Part shown: piece after piece, positions 46,834 to 56,778 of the stretch
Layout of the letters: each line of letters starts with the position of its first letter
Position numbering within the stretch: position 1 is the first letter of the stretch
DNA from: Coriobacterium glomerans PW2
GTDB lineage: Bacteria; Actinomycetota; Coriobacteriia; Coriobacteriales; Coriobacteriaceae
Direction of reading: 5' to 3'
Assembly: GCF_000195315.1 (NCBI RefSeq)
Contig: NC_015389.1
Span: forward strand, 1,860,001 to 1,924,000
Length of the DNA: 64,000 nt
The notes under the pieces: generated by a model
What the model was told of the DNA's origin: nothing
What the model saw: the letters and a program-made list of their open reading frames with translations, nothing else
The model's database searches: none
Program-made: the position numbers and the translations under genes

Positions 46834-47832
46834 TTATGCTAGGTGGTATATCCCTGAACGCGTACACATCCTATTCATGCGGGTCCCTCTTACGACGCGA
46901 AATGCGCCCGGACTCGCTATAGAACCATCTGAGGTGCTCGCACGGCACCCGCTGTGAGTGCGCTGCGGTTTTGTCGAAAGCAGCCGATCGACATCCAGAC
47001 CCCAGCCGAGCGCGAAACCGAGCAGGCTATCGCTGCCCGAGGTATGGCCAACCGCGCGAATCGACTTGATTAATCCGCCGAAGCGCTCCGTCTGAGCGGC
47101 AGCCACGGCTCGCCCGAGATCGATGTAGTTCTCATTGGCCGCCCCCGCGATCAGCGCGCGCAGATAGGCGCGGCTCACCGGGGTCGTCCGATCGAGTCCG
47201 GATCGACTGATCGCATCGATCAGCCGCGTCTCGCGCCGTTGGAGCCAGCGCGCGACACCCAAGCCCATCAGCACGTCATCGCCGCTCGGCGTAAGGCCCG
47301 CACCGCGCCCGAGCAGAAACTCCACTCCACGGGCGATTCCAGCGGAACTTGAATCCGGATCAGCCAGACGATGCAGATGCTCTCGCAGTCGCGCGTCACG
47401 CGCGATCCCGATCGTCGTGGCTAGATCGAGTTCATCCAAACACCGAATCAGCGCCGTGCGGGCTTCATCATCGATGGCGGCGCTTCTGATGCTCGCAAGC
47501 GACAGATCAACCGGCTCGAACCCGCTGAGATCGATCTCGGTCACGCCGAGCCGATCGTAGACGCGCACCACGCGGTCGCGCAGCGTCACGAGATCACCCG
47601 GACGAGCTCTCGCGCGCAAGACGTTTCGCTCGCGTGCGGACACGGCAGCACCCGTGCAGGACAGCGCCCTGTCCGTGCTCCCCATGTAGAGGAGCTCCTC
47701 GCCGACCGAGATGTTGAATCCGGAGGAGTACGCGCTGAGCACGCTGCCGCTGCCGCGGGCGGGCAGTCGATCGAGCAGCTGGGAGCACACCCGCGCGCGA
47801 TCTCCCACGATTCTGGTTGTCAGATCGGCCAC
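46834..47832 (-). CDS. allH: DUF2877 protein, AllH-type subunit
   Basis: 332 aa. DUF2877 features: SGFNISVGEELLYMGS, then GRGAGLTPSGDDVLMGL and GHTSGSDSLLGFALG. In E. coli AllF, AllG and AllH together form oxamate carbamoyltransferase. The start is a GTG with GGGAG at the right spacing, 13 nt after the AllF-AllG fusion stop. The C-terminal 60 residues are polar and longer than usual. Confidence 0.9.
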   Translation of the reverse strand: MADLTTRIVGDRARVCSQLLDRLPARGSGSVLSAYSSGFNISVGEELLYMGSTDRALSCTGAAVSARERNVLRARARPGDLVTLRDRVVRVYDRLGVTEIDLSGFEPVDLSLASIRSAAIDDEARTALIRCLDELDLATTIGIARDARLREHLHRLADPDSSSAGIARGVEFLLGRGAGLTPSGDDVLMGLGVARWLQRRETRLIDAISRSGLDRTTPVSRAYLRALIAGAANENYIDLGRAVAAAQTERFGGLIKSIRAVGHTSGSDSLLGFALGWGLDVDRLLSTKPQRTHSGCRASTSDGSIASPGAFRVVRGTRMNRMCTRSGIYHLA

Positions 47833-47845
47833 CGGATGCTCCCGC

Positions 47846-50800
47846 CTACTCGATACCGAGGGAGGCGCAGTACGCCTCGAGGGCGCGCTCGAAGCAGCCC
47901 AGCGGCGCGCGCACGGTTCCGGCGCCGATCTGGCCGACGCCCGCCTGCTTGTGCGCGATGCCCGTGTTGATGAGCGGTGTGATACCGGTGGCGACCACCT
48001 CTCTGATGTCGATTCCCAGACACGTCCCCTTGAAATCCCAAGTCGGAATCGTCCAAGCGGGATTATGCGTGACGCACAGGCGCTCCATCTCGTCGGAGAT
48101 CGCAAGCGCATCCTCGAATCCGCCGGCGCCGACGAAACGCGTCACACCCGGAGCGGCGACCATGGCCATCCCGCCGACGCCGATGGTCTCAGCGATCGCG
48201 GAATCGCCGAAATCGGGGTTCGCGTCCTCAGGTGAGAATCCGGTGAAGTACAGGCCATCAGGCGTGTTGACCGGTGCGAGAAACCACTGGTCTCCCATAC
48301 CCGATATGCGAATCGCGAAATCGCGCCCGTTCCTGCACATCGTCGTCACGATGCAGCCCTTTTGAACCTTGCGCTCGTAGTCGACGATCGACTTGCCCAT
48401 AGCCATCATGACGTTCAAAAAGAACTGATCGGTATCGGCGAGGAAGTGCATGACCTGCTCTTTTTTCCTTTTTTCGACGTCGATCTCGGTGATAAGAGGA
48501 CCGACCTCCTTGAGCAGGCACAGAGATGCCGCTATGTTGCGCTGATGGAACTCGTCGCCCATCGTGATAGCGCGCGCGACGAGCACATTCAGGTTGATGC
48601 CCTCTTCGCTGTGGCGGATCGCCTGGGAGAGCACCGGACCGAGTACGTCTCGCATCCAACGCAGGCGGTCGATGACCTCCTCGGAGTACGCACCGAATCG
48701 AAGAACCTTGCCGATGCCCTCGTTCAGAGTGCAGTAGCCCACGGTGCCGTCGACCCTGTTCTCGACGACGAGCACCGGCATGTTCTGGGTCGTGATGCCC
48801 CCCATCGGCCCGACCGCGTGCACGTCATGACACGGCATGAACGTGACCTCGCCGCTTCTCAGCAGCTTCACCGCCTCATCCTCGCTGTCTGCCCATTCCT
48901 CGAACAGCACGGCTCCGATGCAGGAGCCCTGCATGGGGTTTGTCATGCTCTCGAAATCTATCGGGGGACCTGCATGCAAGATCACCTTGCCGTTGATCTC
49001 GGGAATAACGGACTTTGCGGGTACGACGTCGACGAGGAACGGCTGCGATTGCTTGAATCTCTCGATGATGCGATCGTTCTCATCGTCGATCTCCTCGTGC
49101 TTGCGAAGCTCGCTGAGAAGATGGATCATGCGCTTGTTGCCGCCGGCCATGGGCTTCCAGGTGTATTGGACCGACGAGCCGCCGAACGCGCGAACCGAAT
49201 CGTTGAAGCTCTCGATGCCGACGTTTATGATGCGCGGCTTGGAATCCAGTAGCTCCATGAGGGCGTCGGTGGGCTCGGGCAACGCGGAGTCGTCTTTGAT
49301 CTTGTATTCCACCGTGCCCTTCTCTGGCTCCGGACATGAGATCCCCTTGAGAGCGAGCGCCAAACGGGTCGCCTGCGCGTTCGTCGCCTCCATGAGGGCC
49401 CCCGCTTCGCTCAGCACCTTGAGGCAGCGATCGTAATCCTGCGGATCGCTGCGGGTGCCCACGACCGTACCGACGAAGAACAGCTCGCGCCCTTCGCGCT
49501 TTGCCGCATCAAGGCACTCCGTGATGACCGGGGCGAGGGATCCGGCCATATCCGGATGCGCGCCGTAGCCCAACACGCAGTCGAACAGGATGACACCGGT
49601 TTGCTTTCTGCCAGCGTAGTCGCGCATCATCTCGATGCGCACATCCGGATCGATCATGGGATGCGGACGTCCCTGCGTGTAGACGTCGTCGCCGAGATCG
49701 ATCACGTCATATCCCTCGTGCTGGAGCACGAAGCCCCGCTTCTTGATCAGACCCCCTAGATCGAGCGCCTCTGAGACCATCATCGCCGCCTCCGCTGCGA
49801 GCGTGCCTCCGGAGTAGAGACCCACGACCGTGCGATCTCGACCGAGCGTCCGGGTGACATCATGGGCGAGCGGCTCCACGTAGCATGGTTTGACATCGTG
49901 GTCCGTTGCGAGATCCACGGCGATCCGCGCCGTCTCCTCGAGGGTGTGCGCCAGATGCACCCTGCCCTCGTGCGCCGTCGGTCGCTCACCGAGAAATATG
50001 GCGACGACTGGTTTCGTCACCTTTTGCAGCATATCGAGCACCTCATCGCGAACGCTCGGTGCCGGCGGCTTCGAGATGATGCACAAGACGTCGGTCGCGG
50101 CATGCGCGTCGAGAGCGGCGATGGCGTCCTTGACGGTGATGGCGTCGACATCCTCGCTGAGATCGCGCCCGCCTGTGCCGATCGCATGGACGCAGCCCTG
50201 GCCGAGCCTGTCGATGATGCAGGAGACCTCTTGTATGCCGGTACCGGACGCACCGATGATGCCGATGTTGCCCGGTCGGATGACATTCGTGAATGCGATG
50301 GGAATGCTCGAGATGATGCCCGTACCGCAATCCGGACCCATGAGCAGCAGGCCCTTCTCGTGGGCTTTCTTTTTCAGACGCACCTCATCCTCGATCGCGA
50401 TGTTATCGGTGAACGAGAAGACGTTGAGCCCCAGATCGAGAGCGCGCTCCAACTCGGGCGCGGCGTACTCGCCCGGTATGGAGAAGACTGCGAGATTCGC
50501 ATCGGGAAGCTCCTCGATCGCCTCTTCCCATGATTCCACGGTCTTGTTCGCCTGACCCTTGCTCTTCACTGACAGATCAGCCAGAAATGAATCGGCCTCC
50601 TTCAAGACATCATCAACGACGGACTCGTCATCGGTGTCCACGACGACGACCATGTCGCCGGGCTCTGCGGCATCCGCCTCATCTGTCAGCAGGCCCGATT
50701 GCTTGAATATGCCCTTGTTCGCATCGGTACCCATCATGATCTGGCTTTTGGTCACTCCATCAAGAGCGTTGACCTTGTTCGAGAGCAACATCAGATTGAT

Positions 50801-50848
50801 CGAGTCCTGATAGGAGTTCTTCTTTACCACGGTGTAGAGCATCGTCAT
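47846..50848 (-). CDS. AllF-AllG fusion: FdrA + DUF1116, oxamate carbamoyltransferase
   Basis: A single 1000-residue chain. About 1-530 is FdrA/AllF, a succinyl-CoA-synthetase-like fold with GNIGIIGASGTGIQE at about 200 and VVAIFLGERPTAHEG; about 560-1000 is the DUF1116 (AllG/YlbE) domain with INVGIESFNDSVRAFGGS, PMGGITTQNMPV and IGVGGMAMVAAPGV. In E. coli these are separate genes. With AllH it would turn oxalurate plus phosphate into oxamate plus carbamoyl phosphate. The frame is clean, with no sign of assembly fusion. Two ATGs two codons apart are possible starts (50848 or 50842). First gene of its operon, divergent from allC. Confidence 0.93.
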   Translation of the reverse strand: MTMLYTVVKKNSYQDSINLMLLSNKVNALDGVTKSQIMMGTDANKGIFKQSGLLTDEADAAEPGDMVVVVDTDDESVVDDVLKEADSFLADLSVKSKGQANKTVESWEEAIEELPDANLAVFSIPGEYAAPELERALDLGLNVFSFTDNIAIEDEVRLKKKAHEKGLLLMGPDCGTGIISSIPIAFTNVIRPGNIGIIGASGTGIQEVSCIIDRLGQGCVHAIGTGGRDLSEDVDAITVKDAIAALDAHAATDVLCIISKPPAPSVRDEVLDMLQKVTKPVVAIFLGERPTAHEGRVHLAHTLEETARIAVDLATDHDVKPCYVEPLAHDVTRTLGRDRTVVGLYSGGTLAAEAAMMVSEALDLGGLIKKRGFVLQHEGYDVIDLGDDVYTQGRPHPMIDPDVRIEMMRDYAGRKQTGVILFDCVLGYGAHPDMAGSLAPVITECLDAAKREGRELFFVGTVVGTRSDPQDYDRCLKVLSEAGALMEATNAQATRLALALKGISCPEPEKGTVEYKIKDDSALPEPTDALMELLDSKPRIINVGIESFNDSVRAFGGSSVQYTWKPMAGGNKRMIHLLSELRKHEEIDDENDRIIERFKQSQPFLVDVVPAKSVIPEINGKVILHAGPPIDFESMTNPMQGSCIGAVLFEEWADSEDEAVKLLRSGEVTFMPCHDVHAVGPMGGITTQNMPVLVVENRVDGTVGYCTLNEGIGKVLRFGAYSEEVIDRLRWMRDVLGPVLSQAIRHSEEGINLNVLVARAITMGDEFHQRNIAASLCLLKEVGPLITEIDVEKRKKEQVMHFLADTDQFFLNVMMAMGKSIVDYERKVQKGCIVTTMCRNGRDFAIRISGMGDQWFLAPVNTPDGLYFTGFSPEDANPDFGDSAIAETIGVGGMAMVAAPGVTRFVGAGGFEDALAISDEMERLCVTHNPAWTIPTWDFKGTCLGIDIREVVATGITPLINTGIAHKQAGVGQIGAGTVRAPLGCFERALEAYCASLGIE

Positions 50849-50911
50849 CTCCGCCTTCTTGAACGAGCCTCATGTCGTCCGACCGTGTGACCGGACGATC
50901 TTTTCCTGTCA

Positions 50912-50930
50912 CCAGTTAACCATTGACTGG
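50912..50930. promoter_or_regulatory. Candidate PucR-type box in the all divergent promoter
   Basis: On the minus strand CAATGGTTAA is close to the CNTTGGTTAA core described for Bacillus PucR. It lies inside a CCAGT...ACTGG inverted repeat and overlaps the -35 of the allC promoter. A PucR regulator is encoded in the locus. Confidence 0.45.
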
Positions 50931-50952
50931 CTGTTCATACATTCCCTATTCT
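50923..50952 (+). promoter_or_regulatory. Promoter of the allC operon
   Basis: TTGACT, 18 bp, TATTCT, with GATAAT just after; about 190 bp before the allC ATG. A 7-bp hairpin (TCGTCCG/CGGACGA, 50875-50898) lies in the opposite leader. Confidence 0.55.
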
Positions 50953-51141
50953 GGATAATAATAACAAGGTGTATCTAGCCAATGTGGATATTGTCGCTGT
51001 GTGTAGGCCTGCGTAGTCTTATGGGTAACGTCAGTCGCAAGCGAACGGCTTCTCACCTCCAGGTGACGATGCGCCGGTCCGGGCCCCGCAACCGAAGTGA
51101 GGTCGCAGTCGCAGACAACATCCCTAAAGGAGATGGCACAC

Positions 51142-52368
51142 ATGAGCGTGACGGAAAACGAAATCGTGGAAAATGTCGAATGGCTTGCTAAAAACGGTGC
51201 CGACCCTGCAGGAGGGATGACCAGACTGTTGTTCACCAAGGAGTGGCTCGCCGCGCAGCTCGCTTTGAAGCAGCGTTTCGAAGAGGCCGGAATGGTCGCT
51301 TCCTTTGACGAGGTCGGCAACCTGTATGGCACCTATTCGGGCACCGACGGCAGCGAGGACATCATCATGACCGGTTCGCATGTGGACACGGTCATCCAAG
51401 GCGGCAAGTACGATGGCGCGCTCGGTGTCATCGGCGGCTTTCTGGCCGTCAAGCACCTGGTTGAGGAATACGGTCGGCCGAAGAAGAATCTCACCGTCAT
51501 ATCCATGGCTGAGGAGGAGGGAAGCCGCTTCCCATTCGTGTTCTGGGGCAGCAAGAATCTCGTCGGTAGCGTGCCCGCCTCCGAGATCGCGGACGTGGTC
51601 GACCCGGAGGGCATCTCGTTTGCCGATGCGATGCGAGACTGCGGCTTCTCTTTACGGACCTCACCGACGTCTGCCGCCGATCATATGAAGGCGTTCGTCG
51701 AACTGCATATCGAGCAGGGCAACACCCTTGAGATGGAAGACATCCCCGTGGGAGTGGTCAACGCCATCGTGGGCCAGCGGCGCTACAACATCACGCTCAA
51801 AGGCGAGGCCAACCATGCCGGAACGACGCGCATGTGCTATCGTCACGATGTCATCCAGGTCTTCGCCGAGATCGTGAACCGATCCCTTGGCAAGGCTGTC
51901 GACGAAGGGGATCCGCTCGTGCTCACCTTCGGTCACATCGAAGTCGTACCCAACACCGTCAACGTCGTCCCCGGAGACGCGATGTTCACGATGGATTGCC
52001 GTCACACCGATCGAGCCGCGCTCGTGCGCTTCACCGAGCAGATCGAGGCCGACATGGCCGAGATCGCCGCCGAGCACGGCGTCGAGATCGAAATCGACCG
52101 TTGGATGGATGCGGACCCCGTCCCCATGGATCCGGCTATCGTCAAATGCGTCGAGAGCGCCTGCAAGGAGGTAGGGGTGCGCTATCGCGTCATGCACTCC
52201 GGAGCCGGTCATGACTCTCAGATCATCGCTCCGCACATCCCGACCGGCATGGTCTTCGTGAGAAGCGTGAAAGGCATCAGCCATAGCCCCGAGGAGTACA
52301 CCGAGCCGGCCGACCTCAAAGAGGGAATCCGCACCCTGGGCGCCGCATTGCACGCGCTCGCCTATTAG
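51142..52368 (+). CDS. allC: Allantoate amidohydrolase
   Basis: About 408 aa M20-type metallohydrolase. Metal ligands: His80 in SHVDTV, Asp91 in KYDGALG, Glu125/126 in AEEEGSRF, His189 in ELHIEQG, and a late HSPEEYTEP. Converts allantoate to ureidoglycine, ammonia and CO2. GGAG lies 9 nt before the chosen ATG; an ATG directly after the GGAG is less likely. First of the plus-strand all operon. Related N-carbamoyl amidases have the same motifs; context decides. Confidence 0.94.
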   Translation: MSVTENEIVENVEWLAKNGADPAGGMTRLLFTKEWLAAQLALKQRFEEAGMVASFDEVGNLYGTYSGTDGSEDIIMTGSHVDTVIQGGKYDGALGVIGGFLAVKHLVEEYGRPKKNLTVISMAEEEGSRFPFVFWGSKNLVGSVPASEIADVVDPEGISFADAMRDCGFSLRTSPTSAADHMKAFVELHIEQGNTLEMEDIPVGVVNAIVGQRRYNITLKGEANHAGTTRMCYRHDVIQVFAEIVNRSLGKAVDEGDPLVLTFGHIEVVPNTVNVVPGDAMFTMDCRHTDRAALVRFTEQIEADMAEIAAEHGVEIEIDRWMDADPVPMDPAIVKCVESACKEVGVRYRVMHSGAGHDSQIIAPHIPTGMVFVRSVKGISHSPEEYTEPADLKEGIRTLGAALHALAY

Positions 52369-52401
52369 CATCCATCCGCAATGCAGCTAAGGAGCGAAAT
52401 C

Positions 52402-53895
52402 GTGGGCACCGATGGGAAGGATTGCCGGATCTCCGAGGAGGAGCTGGCAAGGTATCGTGATCGCGGCTACAACGACGATCTGCTGCCGAAGTCCGCCGAA
52501 AAGCGCAATATGAGCTCTATCAACTACTTCACGCTGTGGATGGGCTCGGTTCACAACATCCCGAATTACGCAGCGGTCGGCGGTTTCTTGTTTTTGGGGC
52601 TGTCCCCTGTGAACGTTATGATCGCACTCGTCATATCCGCCCTGCTCGTATCTCTGTTCATGGCGTCGAACGGTGAAGCGGGATCGCGCTACGGCATCCC
52701 GTTCGCCATGCACCTGAGATCCACCTACGGAAATCTCGGAGCGAAAGCGCCCGGCATCATTCGAGGTGTCATCGTGGCCATCGCCTGGTTCGGCCTTCAG
52801 AACTACACGGGATCGCTCGCGCTCACGATTATCATCAGCAAGGTGTGGCCGGGCTTCCTTTCTCTCGGCGGAGGGGCGACCATACTGGGCATCAGCGTTC
52901 CCGGTCTCATCTCGTTCACGATCTTCTGGCTGCTGAACGTCGCGATCGGCCTCGGCGGGGGCGGCATCCTGAATAAGTTCACCGGCATACTCTCGCCTGT
53001 CATCTACATCGTCATCTTCGGCATGACCGCGTGGGCCATCTGGGCGGCCGGCGGGCTCGCCCCCATCTTCGCCTACAGCCAAGGAGAAGCCGGCTCTGTC
53101 AATCCGGCGTTCATCTACCTCATGATATTCAGCTCGGTGCTCGCGGTCTGGGCCGCACCCGGGGCGAGCGTTTCGGATTTCACGCAGAATGCCGAATCGA
53201 CCAGATCTCAGCAGATCGGTCAGTCGGCGGGTCTCATCGTGGGTTATATGATCTTCGCGTTCTGCAGCGTCGTCATATTGCTCGGATCATCTATCGCCTT
53301 CAATGTGCAGGAGTGGGACATCACGAAGCTGATAAACCGGTGGGACAGCCTGCCGGCTGTCATCTTCGCCACGCTGCTGTTCCTGTTCACGACGATCTCC
53401 ACCAACGCAACCGGCAACATCATCCCGGCTGCCTACCAGCTCTCGGCGCTGTTCCCGAAGCGCGTCACCTATAAGAAGGGTGTCATCATCGCGAGCATCG
53501 TGAGCTTTGCGATCATGCCGTGGAACCTCATGGCGAACTCTGCGAGCATCTACGAGTTCCTGAACTTCGTGGGCGCGTTTCTGGGTCCGGTCGCAGGCGT
53601 CATGATCGCGCACTATTACTTCGTCACGAGGCGAACCATCGACTTGAATGCGCTGTATATGGACGTCTCGCGCAAAGATTCGACCAACCCCTATGCCGGC
53701 ATCAGGTGGGAGGCGATCTTCGCCACCCTCGCCGGTCTCGTGATATCCTATGCGGGCAAAATCATCCCGGCGCTCAAGTCGCTGACCGATATCTCCTGGA
53801 TCGTGGGATTCGCCTCGGCGCTCATCATCTATACCATCATCATGAAGGTCGCCGCCCGACGAGCGGGCCAGTCACGGTTTTCGGAGACCCGATGA
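52402..53895 (+). CDS. NCS1-family allantoin permease
   Basis: About 497 aa, 12 membrane segments. NCS1 hallmarks: FTLWMGSVHNIPNYAAVGGF, ASNGEAGSRYGIPF, and AWFGLQNYTGSLAL. AAGGAG is 7 nt before a GTG at 52402, so that start is preferred to an ATG 7 codons upstream. Lies between allC and allB, so allantoin is the probable substrate. Confidence 0.92.
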   Translation: MGTDGKDCRISEEELARYRDRGYNDDLLPKSAEKRNMSSINYFTLWMGSVHNIPNYAAVGGFLFLGLSPVNVMIALVISALLVSLFMASNGEAGSRYGIPFAMHLRSTYGNLGAKAPGIIRGVIVAIAWFGLQNYTGSLALTIIISKVWPGFLSLGGGATILGISVPGLISFTIFWLLNVAIGLGGGGILNKFTGILSPVIYIVIFGMTAWAIWAAGGLAPIFAYSQGEAGSVNPAFIYLMIFSSVLAVWAAPGASVSDFTQNAESTRSQQIGQSAGLIVGYMIFAFCSVVILLGSSIAFNVQEWDITKLINRWDSLPAVIFATLLFLFTTISTNATGNIIPAAYQLSALFPKRVTYKKGVIIASIVSFAIMPWNLMANSASIYEFLNFVGAFLGPVAGVMIAHYYFVTRRTIDLNALYMDVSRKDSTNPYAGIRWEAIFATLAGLVISYAGKIIPALKSLTDISWIVGFASALIIYTIIMKVAARRAGQSRFSETR

Positions 53896-53992
53896 GGGCG
53901 GACCGGTGCGCTGGCGCACCGGTCTCGACGCGAAGCGGATCTTTGAAAGGGATCGGAATACAGCAGACCGGCAACACAGAGGAGGAACGGAC

Positions 53993-55357
53993 ATGAGCAA
54001 TGATCTCGTTATCAAAGGCGGCCTTGTCATACTTGAAGGCGGGGAGATGACCTGCGACATCGCCATCAAAGACGGCAGGATCTCAGGCATCGGCGACGAC
54101 CTTGAGGGAACCAAGACCATCGACGCGACCGGGCTCGTCGTGAGCCCCGGCATGATCGACGGTCATGCGCACATCACCGATCCGGGCGGCGGCATCCGCG
54201 ACGGCTGGGAGGGCTACTCCACCGGCACCGCAGCCTGCGCCAAGGGAGGCATCACCTCGATCGTCGAGATGCCGCTGAATCAGATCCCGGCGACGACCGA
54301 CGGCGAGCGTCTGAAGATCAAGGAGGCGGCCGGCAGCGGCAAGCTGCGCGTCGATGTCGCCTCGCTCGGCGGGCTCACCCCGTACAACCTCGACGGCGGC
54401 ATCCAAGAGCTCGATCAGGGCGGCGTGGTCGGCTACAAGGCGTTTCTGGCCACCTGCGGCGACCCGAACATCGAGGGCGACTTCCAAAACGTCGACGACT
54501 ACTCCTTGTACGAGGGCATGCGCCAGATCGCCGAGACCGGCAAGGTTCTGGACCTCCACTGCGAAAACGCCGCCATCACCGATCGGCTCGGCGAGATCGC
54601 CAAGGAGCAGGGCAAAAAGACGCTGGCGGACTACGTCGCGACCCGACCGGTCTTCACCGAGCTCGAGGCTGTGCGCCGTGCGATCTTCTTCGCCAAGCTC
54701 ACGGGCTGCCGCGTGAACATCTGCCACTGCACCTGCAAGGAGGCCGTGGACGAGGTCGCTCGCGCGCGGGCGGAGGGCTTCGACATCACCTGCGAGACCT
54801 GCCCGCACTATCTCTACTTCACAACCGACGACCTCGACGCCATCGGCAACATCACGAAATGCTCTCCTCCCATCCGAGATGCGGCGCAGCGAGACGCGCT
54901 GTGGGAGCGCGTGGAGAACGGACTCATCAGCTTCGTCGTCTCCGACCACTCGCCGTGCACGCCCGATCTCAAGGCCGGCGACAACGCGTTCACGGCATGG
55001 GGCGGCATCGCAGGAATCCAGAACTGCGTCGATGTCATGTTCGATGAGATGGTCCAGAAGCGTCATCTGCCGATGACGCTGTTCGCCAAGGTCATGTCCA
55101 CCAATGTCGCGGATCGCTTCGGCCTCACGGAAAAGGGCCGCATCGAGGTCGGCCGCGACGCGGATCTCGTGCTCATCGAGCCGAACGCGCCCTACACGCT
55201 CAAGGCGGAGGATCTCGAGTACAAAAACAAGGTCAGCCCCTATGTCGGCAAGACGATCGGTGCCCAGGTCGCCGCGACGATCCTGCGCGGCGAAACGACC
55301 TACAGCAGGAAGCGGGGGCTCGCCGGCGACTGCCCAGGGACGTTCCTCAAGAAGTGA
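53993..55357 (+). CDS. allB: Allantoinase
   Basis: 454 aa cyclic amidohydrolase. Metal centre: His58 and His60 in DGHAHITDP, carboxylated Lys149 in VGYKAF, His189, His245 and Asp318 in VSDHSPC. Opens the allantoin ring to give allantoate. AGAGGAGGAAC precedes the ATG. Family length normal. Dihydropyrimidinases share the fold, but the locus makes allantoinase clear. Confidence 0.95.
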   Translation: MSNDLVIKGGLVILEGGEMTCDIAIKDGRISGIGDDLEGTKTIDATGLVVSPGMIDGHAHITDPGGGIRDGWEGYSTGTAACAKGGITSIVEMPLNQIPATTDGERLKIKEAAGSGKLRVDVASLGGLTPYNLDGGIQELDQGGVVGYKAFLATCGDPNIEGDFQNVDDYSLYEGMRQIAETGKVLDLHCENAAITDRLGEIAKEQGKKTLADYVATRPVFTELEAVRRAIFFAKLTGCRVNICHCTCKEAVDEVARARAEGFDITCETCPHYLYFTTDDLDAIGNITKCSPPIRDAAQRDALWERVENGLISFVVSDHSPCTPDLKAGDNAFTAWGGIAGIQNCVDVMFDEMVQKRHLPMTLFAKVMSTNVADRFGLTEKGRIEVGRDADLVLIEPNAPYTLKAEDLEYKNKVSPYVGKTIGAQVAATILRGETTYSRKRGLAGDCPGTFLKK

Positions 55358-55452
55358 CGCCTGACAGGCGCTATCGAAAGGTACTGTAAACGAACCGCGC
55401 CGGGCCGTCGGAACCTCATCCGGTGGCCCGGCGCACGAGTGCGGGGGCTCAT

Positions 55453-56778
55453 ATGGCAGTTGAACGAGAAGCGGGCAGGCGTCCGTACTGGAACCAAGTC
55501 GTCTTCGTTCTCACGGCGGGCTGGATCGTCATATGGGGATACCGTATGATCCTGACGCCGATCTACCCGATCATCAGCGCGTACTTCGGAGGCATCTCCA
55601 ATGCGCAGATCGGGGCGATCACGAGCTCGTTCTTCCTCGGCTACGTGCTCATGCAGATTCCCTCCGGGCTGCTGGTGGATCGCTTCGGGCACAGACGCGT
55701 GCTGATCCCGGGCTTCTCCGTGTTCGCCGCCGGCGCCACGGTCGTGGCGCTGTCCGCATCGCTGCCGATGCTCTACTGCGGCAGCGCGCTTGCCGGGCTG
55801 GGGTGCGGAACCTTTTACGGTACGGCCTATTCGCTCACGGCCACCTATGTCCCGCAGGAGCGCAAGAGCTTCGCGACGGCGATCGTGAACAGCGGGACGG
55901 CTGTGGGCAGCGGAGTGTCGCTCGTGTCGTCGAGTTTCCTCATCGGTCGAGGTATCCTGCCCTGGTATGTGTTCCCCGCCATCATAGCCGTGCTGTGCCT
56001 GATCATGATCGCCGTGTTCGCCCGCTTCATCCGGCCCGCGCTCGAGATGAGAGGCGCTGCCGCGGCGCTTCGGGCAGCCGTCGCCGCAGATCAGGTCGAG
56101 AATGCGGCCGATGCTCGCTTTCGCGGATCGATCCTGCGCGATCTGTTTCGTCCGCATCTGATCGCCGCCTACGTCCTGTATTTCTCGACTCTGTACTCCT
56201 ACAATCTCATCGAGACGTGGCTGCCGAACTTCCTTGAGACCGAGCGCGGGTTCAGCGGAGGGATCGTCGGGATCGCCTCCTCCCTCGTGTTCTTCTCGGC
56301 GATACCCGGAGCGCTCATATGGAGCAGACTGGCCGATCGAATTCCCGAACGGAAGATCGGTCTCATCATCGGTCTCGAACTTGCTGCAGCCGGGATGCTT
56401 CTTCTCATCATAAAGCTGACGGCGGCACCGATGCTGGTCGCCGGCATCATAGCCTATGGGTTTCTGGGTAAACTTGCCGTGGAGCCGATCATCATCTCCT
56501 GGCTCACGCGGTTCGTCTCGAAGAAGAGCGTCGCGACCAGCTTCGGCGTCTTCAACTTCTTCGGCATGTCCGCGTCCGTGGTCGCTCCGTTCGTCACCGG
56601 AGCGCTGTCGGATGCCTTCAGCTCGAAGGTGTACGGATTCTATGTCGCGATCGCTATCGTGCTTCTGGGAACGCTCCAGTTCTTCCTCGTCAACAGGGCC
56701 CTGAGCGCCAGAGCCGTTCGCCGTGCGAACGTGATCGGATCCGAGCCGGCATCTATCAGAGAAGAGGTACACACGTGA
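55453..56778 (+). CDS. MFS transporter in all locus, paralogue A
   Basis: About 441 aa, 12 membrane segments; first-loop motif GLLVDRFGHRRVLIPGF. Overlaps the next MFS gene by 4 nt and is clearly its paralogue (both share VIWxYRMxLTP, IPSGxLVDRFG and GVFNFFGM). GGGGG precedes the ATG. In the allantoin operon but distinct from the NCS1 permease, so it may carry ureidoglycolate, oxamate or another intermediate. Confidence 0.88.
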   Translation: MAVEREAGRRPYWNQVVFVLTAGWIVIWGYRMILTPIYPIISAYFGGISNAQIGAITSSFFLGYVLMQIPSGLLVDRFGHRRVLIPGFSVFAAGATVVALSASLPMLYCGSALAGLGCGTFYGTAYSLTATYVPQERKSFATAIVNSGTAVGSGVSLVSSSFLIGRGILPWYVFPAIIAVLCLIMIAVFARFIRPALEMRGAAAALRAAVAADQVENAADARFRGSILRDLFRPHLIAAYVLYFSTLYSYNLIETWLPNFLETERGFSGGIVGIASSLVFFSAIPGALIWSRLADRIPERKIGLIIGLELAAAGMLLLIIKLTAAPMLVAGIIAYGFLGKLAVEPIIISWLTRFVSKKSVATSFGVFNFFGMSASVVAPFVTGALSDAFSSKVYGFYVAIAIVLLGTLQFFLVNRALSARAVRRANVIGSEPASIREEVHT

